A DNA stretch of 64,000 nucleotides from Acidovorax sp. SUPP3334. Its GTDB lineage: Bacteria; Pseudomonadota; Gammaproteobacteria; Burkholderiales; Burkholderiaceae_C. Both the position numbers and the translations under genes were made by a program. Under the pieces are notes generated by a model, which saw only the letters and a list, made by a program, of their open reading frames with translations, was not told the origin of the DNA and did not search any database. The stretch spans positions 62,001 through 126,000 of the forward strand of contig NZ_BQXQ01000006.1 in the NCBI RefSeq assembly GCF_030159055.1, given 5' to 3'. This document shows, piece by piece, positions 53,659 through 61,485 of the stretch. Each line of letters starts with the position of its first letter. The stretch's first letter is position 1.

Positions 53659-53934
53659 TCAGGGTGTGATTTCGATGATCTGGGCGATGTGGGGCTGGCC
53701 TTGGCCTGGCAGCGGTTGGTAGATGTGGAGCTTCACCACGCGCACAGTGTTGGGCACCACGTACTGGGCCTGGGACAGGAACGAGTAGTTGGTGCCGGCG
53801 ACCACTTGGGTTGCGAAGGCGAACGGGGTGTACTTGGTCCCCGCCAGGGTCACGGCTTCCGCGAAGACCTTCTTGGCCTCTGCGGTAAGTTCGAAATTGA
53901 AGCCGGTCCAGCCGCCTGCAAGATTGTTCGACAT
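53659..53934 (-). CDS. stefin (type-1 cystatin)-like small protein
   Basis: Protein of 91 residues from ATG 53934, chosen because AGAGAGG lies nine bases upstream; the ATG at 53943 has none. It has the layout of a stefin: Gly7-Gly8 near the N-terminus, one helix (about 17-31), then the cystatin papain-binding loop QVVAGTNY at 43-50, a following strand and LHIYQPLPGQ (69-78), which corresponds to the second hairpin loop. The QVVAG motif and the LPGQ loop are both characteristic of animal stefins A and B. There is no signal peptide or disulfide cysteine, as in type-1 stefins. The likely role is inhibition of a papain-type cysteine protease. This is a motif-based call. Confidence 0.75.
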   Translation of the reverse strand: MSNNLAGGWTGFNFELTAEAKKVFAEAVTLAGTKYTPFAFATQVVAGTNYSFLSQAQYVVPNTVRVVKLHIYQPLPGQGQPHIAQIIEITP

Positions 53935-53974
53935 GTCGCTCATCCTCTCTAGGTTTTGGTCGCTGCGTGAGTGA

Positions 53975-54006
53975 AGCCAAAAACGTGCGAGCCTCCGTTT
54001 TTGGCT
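53975..54006. promoter_or_regulatory. inverted repeat in the leader of the stefin-like gene
   Basis: AGCCAAAAACG (53975-53985) and CGTTTTTGGCT (53996-54006) form a perfect 11-bp inverted repeat with a 10-nt loop, 41 to 72 bp upstream of the start. It could be an operator or an RNA hairpin. The remaining upstream sequence to 54197 shows no gene. Confidence 0.65.
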
Positions 54007-54196
54007 GTCCATTCGTCATCGGAGAGCGATTTTTTTGAATGCTTGGTGATTCTTCGAATGCGTCGTTCCCAGCCTGCGGATTGTGGCGACGGGCCTTGCT
54101 TTTGCCCTTAACAGGGGCTGAGAAGTCCTGAAACGTTCTGAATTTTCCGGGGCCCCGCGATCGGTGCGCAGTGCGGCCTTCTGCCCTGAAAGCAAA

Positions 54197-54216
54197 ACGA
54201 CGCCTTGCGGCGCCGT
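54197..54216 (-). terminator. hairpin downstream of the first TonB receptor
   Basis: ACGGCGCC and GGCGTCGT on the minus strand form an 8-bp stem with one mismatch, followed by TTTGC. It lies about 75 bp past the receptor stop. Confidence 0.5.
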
Positions 54217-54221
54217 TCCTG

Positions 54222-54287
54222 AATGCTATGAAAATGTGAGCTATATGCCGGCGCATTCATTGCACTGGAGGCTGTTTTGGCTCTGAA
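54222..54287 (+). repeat. interspersed repeat, copy E
   Basis: GCTAT...GAGCTATATGCC, then ATTGCACTGGAGGCTGTTTT and GCTCTGAA. It lies 3 bp past the stop of the TonB-receptor gene, in the 356-bp gap to the stefin-like gene. The first hairpin arm is degraded. Confidence 0.75.
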
Positions 54288-54290
54288 TCT

Positions 54291-56480
54291 TCAGAACTTG
54301 TACTGCATCCCCACCGTCACCTGACGCGGGCTGCCCGGCATGACCCAGACGCGGTTGTAGGCGCTGTGGTAGTAGGTCTTGTCGAACAGGTTGTCCACGT
54401 CCAGCGACACGCGCAGGCGCTTGTCCAGGTTCCAGTAGGTGGTGAGCTTGGCGACCGTGTAGGCGGGCAGGCGCGGCTCGCCCGTGTCGCCGTGGCGTTC
54501 GCCCACATGGGTGAACCCGCCGCCCACGCCCAGCAGGCCGCCGCCGGCCAGCGCCATCTCGTGCGTGACGAAGGCGCTGGCGCTCTGGCGCGCGAACTGG
54601 GTGATGAGCGGGTCTGCGTCCAGATAGGTGTAGCTCAGCGCCACGCGCCAGCCGGGGGCGACCCAGCCGGCCAGTTCCGCCTCCAGCCCCCGGTTGCGCA
54701 CCTTGCCCGGCCGTGGCACGAGGTACACCCCGTCGTCGTCCCACGTCGCCGTGTTGCGCTTGCTGATGTCGAACAGGGCCACGCTGCCGCCAAGACGCGC
54801 ATCGGCGCTTTGCCACTTCATGCCCAGCTCGCGCGCGTTGCCGATCTCCGGCTTGATCTGCTCGCCCGCGGCCGTGGTCTGGGCCTGCGCGCGAAAGGAC
54901 CGGCCGGCGCTGGCATACACCGACACTTCGGGCGTGGCCAGCCAGGTCAGCCCCAGGCGCGGCGAGGTGGCGCTCGGGTCTTGCGTGGTGACGCGGCCCG
55001 CGCTGCGCTCGTCGATCTCGCCGCGGTAGCGGTCGTGGCGCACGCCGGCCAGCAGCTTCCATTGGGGCGACAGGCTGATCTGGTCCTGCGCGTAGAACGC
55101 GGTGGTGCGGTCGTTGACCGTGCGGTCGATGGCCCGCGCGGTGAGCGCGGGGCGGGGCGCCGCGCCGTACACCGGGTTGGCCACGCTGATGCCATAGCCG
55201 AAGCGCCCGCCGCCCGCCTGCGTGAGCATGGTCTGGTCCATGTCGAAGCGCGAGACCTCGGCACCGATCAACAGGTCGTGCTGGAACGCGCCGGTCGCCA
55301 TGCGGCCATTGAGGTCGATCTGCACCGTGGTGTCGTCGGACTGGAAGTCGCGGCGGATGAGCCGGCGGCACAGCCAGCCGCTGGCCTCGACCGAGGTCTG
55401 GCAGGGCGAGGGGCCGTACTGGTGCGATTCGCTGGCCAGGCCGTCGAGCGTGCCGCGCTTGTATTGCAGGCCGGCGCGCAGGCTCCAGTCGGCCGACAGG
55501 GCCTGCTCCAGGAAGAACTGGTGCGTCTGGTTGTCCACCGTGATGTCGCCGTCGCCGGGCTCGCCGTAAAAGCGCGAGGTGGGCACCGCACCCAGCTGGC
55601 CGCTCACCGAGACGACGCCCCGGTCCAGCGGCGCGCGCTGGCGCAGCCACTCGCCGTCGTAGCGCAGCACCGTGTCGGGGCCGAGCTTCCAGGTGATGGC
55701 CGGGGCGATGAGTTCGCGGCGGCTGTGCACGAAGTCGCGAAAGCTGTCCTTGTCCTCCACCGACACGTTGAGCCGGTAGGCCAGCGTGGCGGGCTCGGTG
55801 GCGCTGCCGTTCAGCGGGCCGGTGCTGTCCAGCGCCAGGCGCTTGGCGTCGTGCGTGCCGTAGTAGGCCTCGACCGAATGCGCCGCCTTGAACAGCGGCG
55901 GCTTGGTCACCACGTTGACGGTGCCCCCGGGTTCGCTGCTGCCGTAGAGCGCCCCCATGGTGCCTTTGAGGAACTCGAAGCGCTCCACATTGGCCGTGTC
56001 GCGCGGCGCGTTGAAACCGCGGTTGGCCGGCATGCCGTTGCGCAGCAGGCTCATGCCCATGTCCTCGTGGCCCACGAAGCCGCGCATGGCCACGTTGTCC
56101 CAGATGCCGCCGAAGTTGTTCTGCCGCGACACGCCGGCCACGTAGTCCAGCACATCGTCCAGCCGCTGGGCGCCCAGGTCATCGACCAACTGCCGCGTGA
56201 CCACGCGCACGGCCTGGGGCACCTCGCGCAGCGGCGTGTCGGTCTTGGTGGCGCCCTCCGACTCCTGGGCGTGGTACTGGCCGGACTGCTGGCGGCCCAC
56301 CACTTCGGTGGCGGGCAGTTGCGGTTCGGCGGCCGCTGGCGCCTGGGCGAAGGCGGGCAGGGCGGCGCCCTGCACCAGGGCCGCGAGGCTGGCGGCGGCC
56401 AGCAGCGACCGGCGCGGTGCAGGGGCGATGGTGGGCGGGAGGATCGGAAATCGCTGGTCAGGGGTCGGGTGGCGGTGCAT
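54291..56480 (-). CDS. TonB-dependent siderophore receptor without STN domain
   Basis: Outer-membrane receptor of 729 residues from ATG 56480. A signal peptide ends near FAQA. The plug domain (about 65-175) has DDVLDYVAGVSRQN and GSSEPGGTVNVVTK. The 22-stranded barrel follows, ending YKF with a terminal Phe as needed for outer-membrane insertion. The N-terminal STN signalling domain is absent: the plug follows almost directly after the signal. It is a close paralogue of the next gene upstream, with the same motifs and gene order, so this is a tandem duplication. It probably takes up a ferric siderophore that does not need FecR signalling. Substrate unknown. Confidence 0.9.
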   Translation of the reverse strand: MHRHPTPDQRFPILPPTIAPAPRRSLLAAASLAALVQGAALPAFAQAPAAAEPQLPATEVVGRQQSGQYHAQESEGATKTDTPLREVPQAVRVVTRQLVDDLGAQRLDDVLDYVAGVSRQNNFGGIWDNVAMRGFVGHEDMGMSLLRNGMPANRGFNAPRDTANVERFEFLKGTMGALYGSSEPGGTVNVVTKPPLFKAAHSVEAYYGTHDAKRLALDSTGPLNGSATEPATLAYRLNVSVEDKDSFRDFVHSRRELIAPAITWKLGPDTVLRYDGEWLRQRAPLDRGVVSVSGQLGAVPTSRFYGEPGDGDITVDNQTHQFFLEQALSADWSLRAGLQYKRGTLDGLASESHQYGPSPCQTSVEASGWLCRRLIRRDFQSDDTTVQIDLNGRMATGAFQHDLLIGAEVSRFDMDQTMLTQAGGGRFGYGISVANPVYGAAPRPALTARAIDRTVNDRTTAFYAQDQISLSPQWKLLAGVRHDRYRGEIDERSAGRVTTQDPSATSPRLGLTWLATPEVSVYASAGRSFRAQAQTTAAGEQIKPEIGNARELGMKWQSADARLGGSVALFDISKRNTATWDDDGVYLVPRPGKVRNRGLEAELAGWVAPGWRVALSYTYLDADPLITQFARQSASAFVTHEMALAGGGLLGVGGGFTHVGERHGDTGEPRLPAYTVAKLTTYWNLDKRLRVSLDVDNLFDKTYYHSAYNRVWVMPGSPRQVTVGMQYKF

Positions 56481-56574
56481 CGGCGCTTTTCTCGTTGGTG
56501 GTATCGAGAAGAAGACACGCAGCACCCGGGAAAGGGGACAGCCTTTCGTGCGATTTTTCTTCTTCTTCAAACCA

Positions 56575-59013
56575 TCAAAACGTGTGCTTCGCCGTGAACG
56601 TGACGTGGCGCGGCGCACCGGGCACCACCCATACGCTGTTGTAGGCGCTGGCGTCATAGCGCCGGTCGAAGGCGTTGTCCACCTGCAGCGACAGGCGCAG
56701 CGATGGCCCCGCCTGCCAGTGCGCGAGCAGCCGCACGGTGGTGTAGGCGGGCAGCCGGGGCGAGCCGGCATCCCCCGTGCGCTCCCCCACGTGCGTGAGC
56801 CCGCCCCCGAAGCCGACCGTGTGCCCGCCTGAGCCGGTGCCGCCCGCGCCTGCGTCCAGCGCCCACTCGCGCACCAGCAGCACGCTGCCGCTTGCGCGCG
56901 GAAACTGCGGCAAGGCCCGCTGCAGCCAGGCCGCGCCGGACACGACGTTCCAGCCCGGCACGGGCCGGCCCGTCAGTTCGAACTCCACGCCCCGGCTGCG
57001 CACGCGCCCCGCCGCCACGCTGTGGTCGGGGTTCTGCGGATCGGTGACGAGCACGTTGCGCTTGGCGATGTCATAGATCGCGAGCGAGGCCGACAGCCGG
57101 CCCTCGGGCGGCTGCCATTTCACGCCGAGTTCGCGCGCCAGGCCCTTCTCGGGCGCGAACGCGCTGCCTCGCACATCGACCCCCACGTTCGGGCGGAACG
57201 AAGCGCCGACGCTGCCGTACACCGCCCATCCCGGCACGGGCAGCCACGTGAGGCCGGCGCGCGGCGAGAACGCGCCCTGCGCCTGGCGCCGCGTGCCGCC
57301 GGCCAGCCGGTCGTCCACGGCCTGGCGGAAGCGGTCGTGGCGCAGGCCCAGCAGCGCCTGCCACTGCGGCGCGAGCTGGATCTGGTCCTGCACGTACAGG
57401 CCCACGCCGCGCTGGCGTTCGTCGGTGGACAGAAAATCCTGCGTGCTCGGCCGCGCGGCCCCGTACACCGGGTGGCGCACATCGATGCCGTCGCTCTCCC
57501 AGGCGCTGGCCGGTGCCTGCTGCATGACCTGCGACAGGCTGAAGCGAAACGCCTCGGCCCCCGCCAGCAGCGTGTGCTGCAGCCCACCGGCCACCCACTG
57601 GCCCTGCAGATCGATCTGGCCCGACCGGTCGGACGACGCGAAGTCGCGCCAGCGCCGCTGGCGCCACAGCCAGCCGCGCGCCTGCAGGTCGGCCAGGGCC
57701 TCGCCGTAGCCGTGGCCGTAGGTGGTGGTGCCCCGCATCGTGCCGCGCCGCGCCATCAGGCCCGCATGCAGGCGCCAGCCCGGCGACAGCGCATGCTCCA
57801 GCAGCCACTGGTGCGTCTGGTTGACCATGGTGAGGTCGCCGTCGCCGGGCTCCCCGTAGAACGCGCCGATCGGCACCGTGCCCAACTGCCCGCCGAGCGC
57901 GACCACGCCCCTGTCCAGCGGCGCGCGCTGGCGCAGCCATTCGCCGTCGTAGCGCAGCGTGGTGGCCTCGGCCAAGTGCCATGTGAGCGCAGGCGCCAGC
58001 ATTTCGCGGCGCGTGCGAACGTGCTCGCGAAAGCTGTCCTTGTCCTCTGCCACGGCGGTCAGCCGGTAGGCGATGCGGGCGGGCGCGGGCGGGTCGTCGC
58101 CTGCTTTTCCGTCTCCGTTGACGCCAGCGTGGGCGTCAACGTCCAGCGGGCCGCCCAGGGTGAGCGCGGCACGCCGTGCGTTCCAGCGGCCCAGGCTCCA
58201 TTCGATGGTGCGCAGCGGCTCCCACGGCGCCGGCTGCGTCACCACATTGATGGTGCCGCCGGGCTCGGACACGCCGTACAGCGCGGCCACCGGACCGCGC
58301 AGGAATTCAAAGCGCTCCACGTTGGCCGTGTCGCGCGGCGCGTTGTAGCCGCGGTTGCCGGCCATGCCGTTGCGAAGCAGGCTCATGCCCGTGTCTTCGT
58401 GCCCGGCGAAACCCCGCACGGCCACGTTGTCCCAGGTGCCGCCGAAGTCGTTCTGGCGCGATACGCCGGGCACGTAATCGAGCGCGTGGTCCAGCCGCGT
58501 GGCACCCAGCGCATCGAGCGACTGGCGCGACACGACCGACAGGGCCTGCGGCACGGCCAGGGACGGCGTGTCGGTGCGAATCGCGGCGCCAGCAGCGCTC
58601 CATTCGACGCCTTCGTCCGGCGCTGCGCCGCGCCGGGCCGTCACCCGCACCACGGGCAGCACCTCGGCCTCGGGAGCAGGGAGCGCAGGCCACGGGGCCG
58701 TCGCCTGGCGCCGCAGCACGAACACCCCTGGCGATTCTTCGGCCGCGGCGAGCCCGCTGCCCGCCAGCAGGCGTGAAAGCGCCTCGCCCGCCGTGAGCCG
58801 GCCCGCCACCCCCGGCGCCTGCACGCCACGCAACAAGGTCGCGTCGGCCTGCACCGAGGCGCCGGTCTGGGCCGCCAGCGCGGGCAATCGGTCGGCCAGC
58901 GGCCCTGCCGGCAGATCGATGGCGAGCGGCCCGGGGCCTGCTGCCTGTGCGTTGGCAGCGGCCAGCAGGCACAGCGCCAGGGAGCCGGCCAGTGCGCGCG
59001 TGCGGGCCACCAT
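56575..59013 (-). CDS. TonB-dependent siderophore receptor with STN (FecA-like) domain
   Basis: Outer-membrane receptor of 812 residues. The ATG at 59013 overlaps the fecR stop (TGATG). A signal peptide is followed by an STN domain (about 27-100: LAIDLPAGPLADRLPALAA and TAGEALSRLLAGSGL), a TonB-box-like short stretch, the plug (about 150-260) with RGFAGHEDTGMSLL and VSEPGGTINVVT, then the barrel ending HTF. The STN domain contacts FecR to report ligand binding and turn on the FecI sigma factor. It is the signalling partner of the set; the downstream receptor is a paralogue without it. Confidence 0.93.
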   Translation of the reverse strand: MVARTRALAGSLALCLLAAANAQAAGPGPLAIDLPAGPLADRLPALAAQTGASVQADATLLRGVQAPGVAGRLTAGEALSRLLAGSGLAAAEESPGVFVLRRQATAPWPALPAPEAEVLPVVRVTARRGAAPDEGVEWSAAGAAIRTDTPSLAVPQALSVVSRQSLDALGATRLDHALDYVPGVSRQNDFGGTWDNVAVRGFAGHEDTGMSLLRNGMAGNRGYNAPRDTANVERFEFLRGPVAALYGVSEPGGTINVVTQPAPWEPLRTIEWSLGRWNARRAALTLGGPLDVDAHAGVNGDGKAGDDPPAPARIAYRLTAVAEDKDSFREHVRTRREMLAPALTWHLAEATTLRYDGEWLRQRAPLDRGVVALGGQLGTVPIGAFYGEPGDGDLTMVNQTHQWLLEHALSPGWRLHAGLMARRGTMRGTTTYGHGYGEALADLQARGWLWRQRRWRDFASSDRSGQIDLQGQWVAGGLQHTLLAGAEAFRFSLSQVMQQAPASAWESDGIDVRHPVYGAARPSTQDFLSTDERQRGVGLYVQDQIQLAPQWQALLGLRHDRFRQAVDDRLAGGTRRQAQGAFSPRAGLTWLPVPGWAVYGSVGASFRPNVGVDVRGSAFAPEKGLARELGVKWQPPEGRLSASLAIYDIAKRNVLVTDPQNPDHSVAAGRVRSRGVEFELTGRPVPGWNVVSGAAWLQRALPQFPRASGSVLLVREWALDAGAGGTGSGGHTVGFGGGLTHVGERTGDAGSPRLPAYTTVRLLAHWQAGPSLRLSLQVDNAFDRRYDASAYNSVWVVPGAPRHVTFTAKHTF

Positions 59014-60008
59014 CAGCCTTGCGCGTCGGCCGGCAGCACCCGAGCCCAGTAGCGCGTGCGCCAGGCCACACGCACGGGCAGGGTGCGGGGCAGGGCGTCG
59101 AGCACGGCGTCGGTGCGGTCGATCTGGAACGCGCCGGCGATGCGCAGCCCGGCCACGGCCGGGTCGCACTGCACGATGCCCGCGCGGTAGCGCGCCAGTT
59201 CACCGAGGAATTCGCCCAGCGGCTGGTTGCGCGCCACCAGCAGCCCCTCGGTCCAGCGACCGGTGAACGGGTCGGCCGGCACGCTGGGCGACAGTTCGCC
59301 GGCCGTGAAGCGCATCGCCTGGCCCGCCGCCACCGTTCGCGCCAGCCCCTGCGCCGTGCGCACGGCCACGGCGCCCTCGTGTACCGTGAGGCCGCAGCCA
59401 TCGGCCGAGTCGCGCACCACGAAGCGCGTGCCCAGCGGGCGCAGTTCGCCCTCGCGCGTGGCGAGCACGAAGGGCCGCGGCGCGGCGGCCTGCGCGTGCG
59501 CAGCGGTTTCGATCAGCACCTCCCCGCGCAGCAGCCGCACGCTGCGCTGCGCGGGCGAATAGGTCACGTCGATGGCGGTGTCGGTGTTGAGCCAGATGCG
59601 CGTGCCATCCGGCAGGGTGATGTCGCGGCGCTCACCCAGCGCGGTGCGGTGGTCGGCCGTCCATGCCGGGCCCCACTGGCGCCAGGCCAGGTGTGCGGCG
59701 GGCACCGCCACCACCAGACCGCCCAGGGCCCTCAGCGCGCTGCGGCGGCCCGTGTCGCGCGCGCGGCCCAGCACGGCATTCGCAAGCGGCGGTGTGATCA
59801 GCCCCAGTTGCGCCTGCATGCGCTGCGCGCGCTGCCAGGCCCGCTCGTGTTCGGGGTGCGCCGCGCGCCAGCGTTCGCAAGCCGCTTGGTCGTGCGCATC
59901 GGCGTGGCCGCTGTGCAGCCGCGCCAGCCATTGGGCGGCGGCGCGCACGGCGTGGCGCTCCAGGGGCAGGGCCACGCCAGTGCCGGCCGGTTCTGCGCTG
60001 CCGCTCAC
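59013..60008 (-). CDS. fecR: FecR-family transmembrane sensor / anti-sigma factor
   Basis: Protein of 331 residues from GTG 60008. The N-terminal cytoplasmic FecR_N part contains AAAQWLARLHSG and WRAAHPEHERAWQRA, which binds the sigma factor. A single membrane helix (about 92-110) is followed by the periplasmic FecR domain with RRDITLPDGTRIWLNTDTAI and LGTRFVVR, which meets the receptor STN domain. It starts 1 bp after the fecI stop and overlaps the receptor gene, so the three are one unit. Confidence 0.93.
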   Translation of the reverse strand: MSGSAEPAGTGVALPLERHAVRAAAQWLARLHSGHADAHDQAACERWRAAHPEHERAWQRAQRMQAQLGLITPPLANAVLGRARDTGRRSALRALGGLVVAVPAAHLAWRQWGPAWTADHRTALGERRDITLPDGTRIWLNTDTAIDVTYSPAQRSVRLLRGEVLIETAAHAQAAAPRPFVLATREGELRPLGTRFVVRDSADGCGLTVHEGAVAVRTAQGLARTVAAGQAMRFTAGELSPSVPADPFTGRWTEGLLVARNQPLGEFLGELARYRAGIVQCDPAVAGLRIAGAFQIDRTDAVLDALPRTLPVRVAWRTRYWARVLPADAQG

Positions 60009-60009
60009 C

Positions 60010-60570
60010 TCACTCCACCGCCAGGATGTACGCCTCGAACGCCTGCGCCATGTAGCGCTTGACGCTGCGCTCGGTCACGCCCAGCGCCACGGCAACGCGG
60101 GCGTAGTCCTGGCCGTCGATCTGCGACAGCAAAAAGGCCCGCCGCGCGCGATCGGACAGGCCGGCCAGCGCGGCATCGAGCCGGTGCAGCGCCTGGCGGG
60201 CCATGGCGTGCTGCTCGGCCGATGGCAGCTGCGCCTCGGGCAGCGTGGCGAGCGCATCCAGCCAGGCGCGCTCCAGCGACAGGCGGCGAAAGTGGTTGGC
60301 GACGAGCCGGCCCGCCACCGTGACCAGATAGGCGCGGGGCTCGCGCGGGGCGGCGGCATCGCTGCCGTCACCGAAGCCGCTGCCCAGGCGGTGCACCAGC
60401 AGGCGCACGAAGATGTCCTGCGCCAGATCAGCCGCCTGGTGCGGGCAGCCCAGCTTTGCCCGCAGCCAGCCCAGCAGCCAGCGGTGGTGCTCTCCGTACA
60501 GGCGGCCGATCTCGTCGGCCGGCCGGAGGGCGGGCGCAGCGCAAGGGTGAGCGGCGGACACGGAGGCCAA
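60010..60570 (-). CDS. fecI: ECF sigma factor, FecI family
   Basis: RNA polymerase sigma factor of 186 residues. Region 2 has GWLRAKLGCPHQAADLAQD and IFVRLLVHRL, and region 4 has LDAALAGLSDRARRAFLLSQ and ERSVKRYMAQAFEAY. The start is TTG 60570 (or GTG 60561). A Fur box lies 20 bp upstream, so iron starvation relieves repression, after which FecR and the STN receptor activate the sigma factor to drive the receptor genes downstream. Confidence 0.9.
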   Translation of the reverse strand: MASVSAAHPCAAPALRPADEIGRLYGEHHRWLLGWLRAKLGCPHQAADLAQDIFVRLLVHRLGSGFGDGSDAAAPREPRAYLVTVAGRLVANHFRRLSLERAWLDALATLPEAQLPSAEQHAMARQALHRLDAALAGLSDRARRAFLLSQIDGQDYARVAVALGVTERSVKRYMAQAFEAYILAVE

Positions 60571-60589
60571 GGGCGGAAGTCCTATGAAT

Positions 60590-60608
60590 GAGAATGTGTC
60601 GCATTATC
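60590..60608 (-). promoter_or_regulatory. Fur box upstream of fecI
   Basis: GATAATGCGACACATTCTC on the minus strand agrees with the 19-bp Fur consensus at 14 positions. It lies 20-38 bp upstream of the fecI start, in the expected promoter position for iron control. Confidence 0.8.
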
Positions 60609-60730
60609 TCATCCGTTGGCGGCTGCAGGCCCGCAGCGTGTCGAGCAGTCCTCCGACGGAGCTAACTCTTGCTGATGTCGCGCGGCAACATGCAGATCAA
60701 TGCGTACCGCTACGGCGCCCAGCCGGGCGA

Positions 60731-60991
60731 ATGCAATTACTTGGCGCCGGGCGGAGCCCTGGCAGAGCACTGATCGCAGACGACCTGCTCGCCTTGCAGA
60801 CCGCCATGGGCTACACGCAGCAGGAGGCGACGCAGCAGTTGGGCATCTCCTGGGCGACTTACAAGCGCCACTTGGTGGGGATCCCTGCCAATGGGTTTGG
60901 CCTTCGCCGCGCTGGCGACCGGGTTGTCGCCATGGTCCCACCAACCGCCCCAACGATGCAAGAGCGCCAAGGCAGCTACGGCTTGGCTTGA
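60731..60991 (+). pseudogene. possible remnant with a helix-turn-helix segment
   Basis: The frame from ATG 60731 encodes 86 residues containing ALQTAMGYTQQEATQQLG followed by ISWATYKRHLVG, which looks like a DNA-binding helix-turn-helix. The frame extends upstream across the Fur box, so its beginning is not credible, and another frame at 60675 reads well only for about 30 residues. It is probably a decayed gene next to the toxin-like pair. Low confidence. Confidence 0.3.
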
Positions 60992-61467
60992 GGCGTTGAC
61001 GCCTGCTCGTTCACCCAATCCAGGCTCTTGCCTTTGACACACCATGCTGGATCGCGTACCCAGTCGGTGAACCACATCGTGGGGTTGTCCTGCAAGTCCG
61101 CACAGATTGTGTAGCCCAAACTCGGCATGTAATACCTCACACTCACTGCAGTCACAGGCACCATCAACAAGGCTACGCCGCTGGCGATCACCGCAATATT
61201 GGCTGCACGCTCTGAACTCTTGATTACGCGGTCGCTGCAGGGAATTGCCCGCATGCAAGCCACCACCATGCCGATAAGGCAAGTAACGGCGATAAATGGC
61301 GCCAACTGTGCAGCAGGAGAAATCCTGACTGCGGGTGCTATTGACGCGATTGCCTTCAGTGTCGGAACGATCTCATGGGAAATCATCAGGATGCAGCCTG
61401 CAGCCACGCCCAAGCAAAGCGGAATACCCCATATCAAGCCCTGTCGGATTTGTTGAATGTTGTGCAT
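60976..61467 (-). CDS. polytopic membrane protein, candidate immunity protein
   Basis: Protein of 163 residues from ATG 61467 (TTG 61482 is possible). Three hydrophobic helices: about 11-33, 55-75 and 90-115. The last third, with CADLQDNPTMWFTDW and WCVKGKSL, carries cysteines that could form disulfides in the periplasm. It is encoded just downstream of a hydrophobic 312-residue protein. Colicin-type pore-forming toxins are neutralised by small polytopic membrane immunity proteins, so the arrangement suggests an immunity partner. The family is not recognised with certainty; similarity to DUF1240-type proteins is only an impression. Confidence 0.6.
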   Translation of the reverse strand: MHNIQQIRQGLIWGIPLCLGVAAGCILMISHEIVPTLKAIASIAPAVRISPAAQLAPFIAVTCLIGMVVACMRAIPCSDRVIKSSERAANIAVIASGVALLMVPVTAVSVRYYMPSLGYTICADLQDNPTMWFTDWVRDPAWCVKGKSLDWVNEQASTPQAKP

Positions 61468-61485
61468 TGAAGTCGATTCCAATGA

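Noticed and set aside
60584-60730. Extending the helix-turn-helix remnant to ATG 60584
   Set aside because: This start overlaps the Fur box and has no ribosome binding site, so it is a chance open frame.
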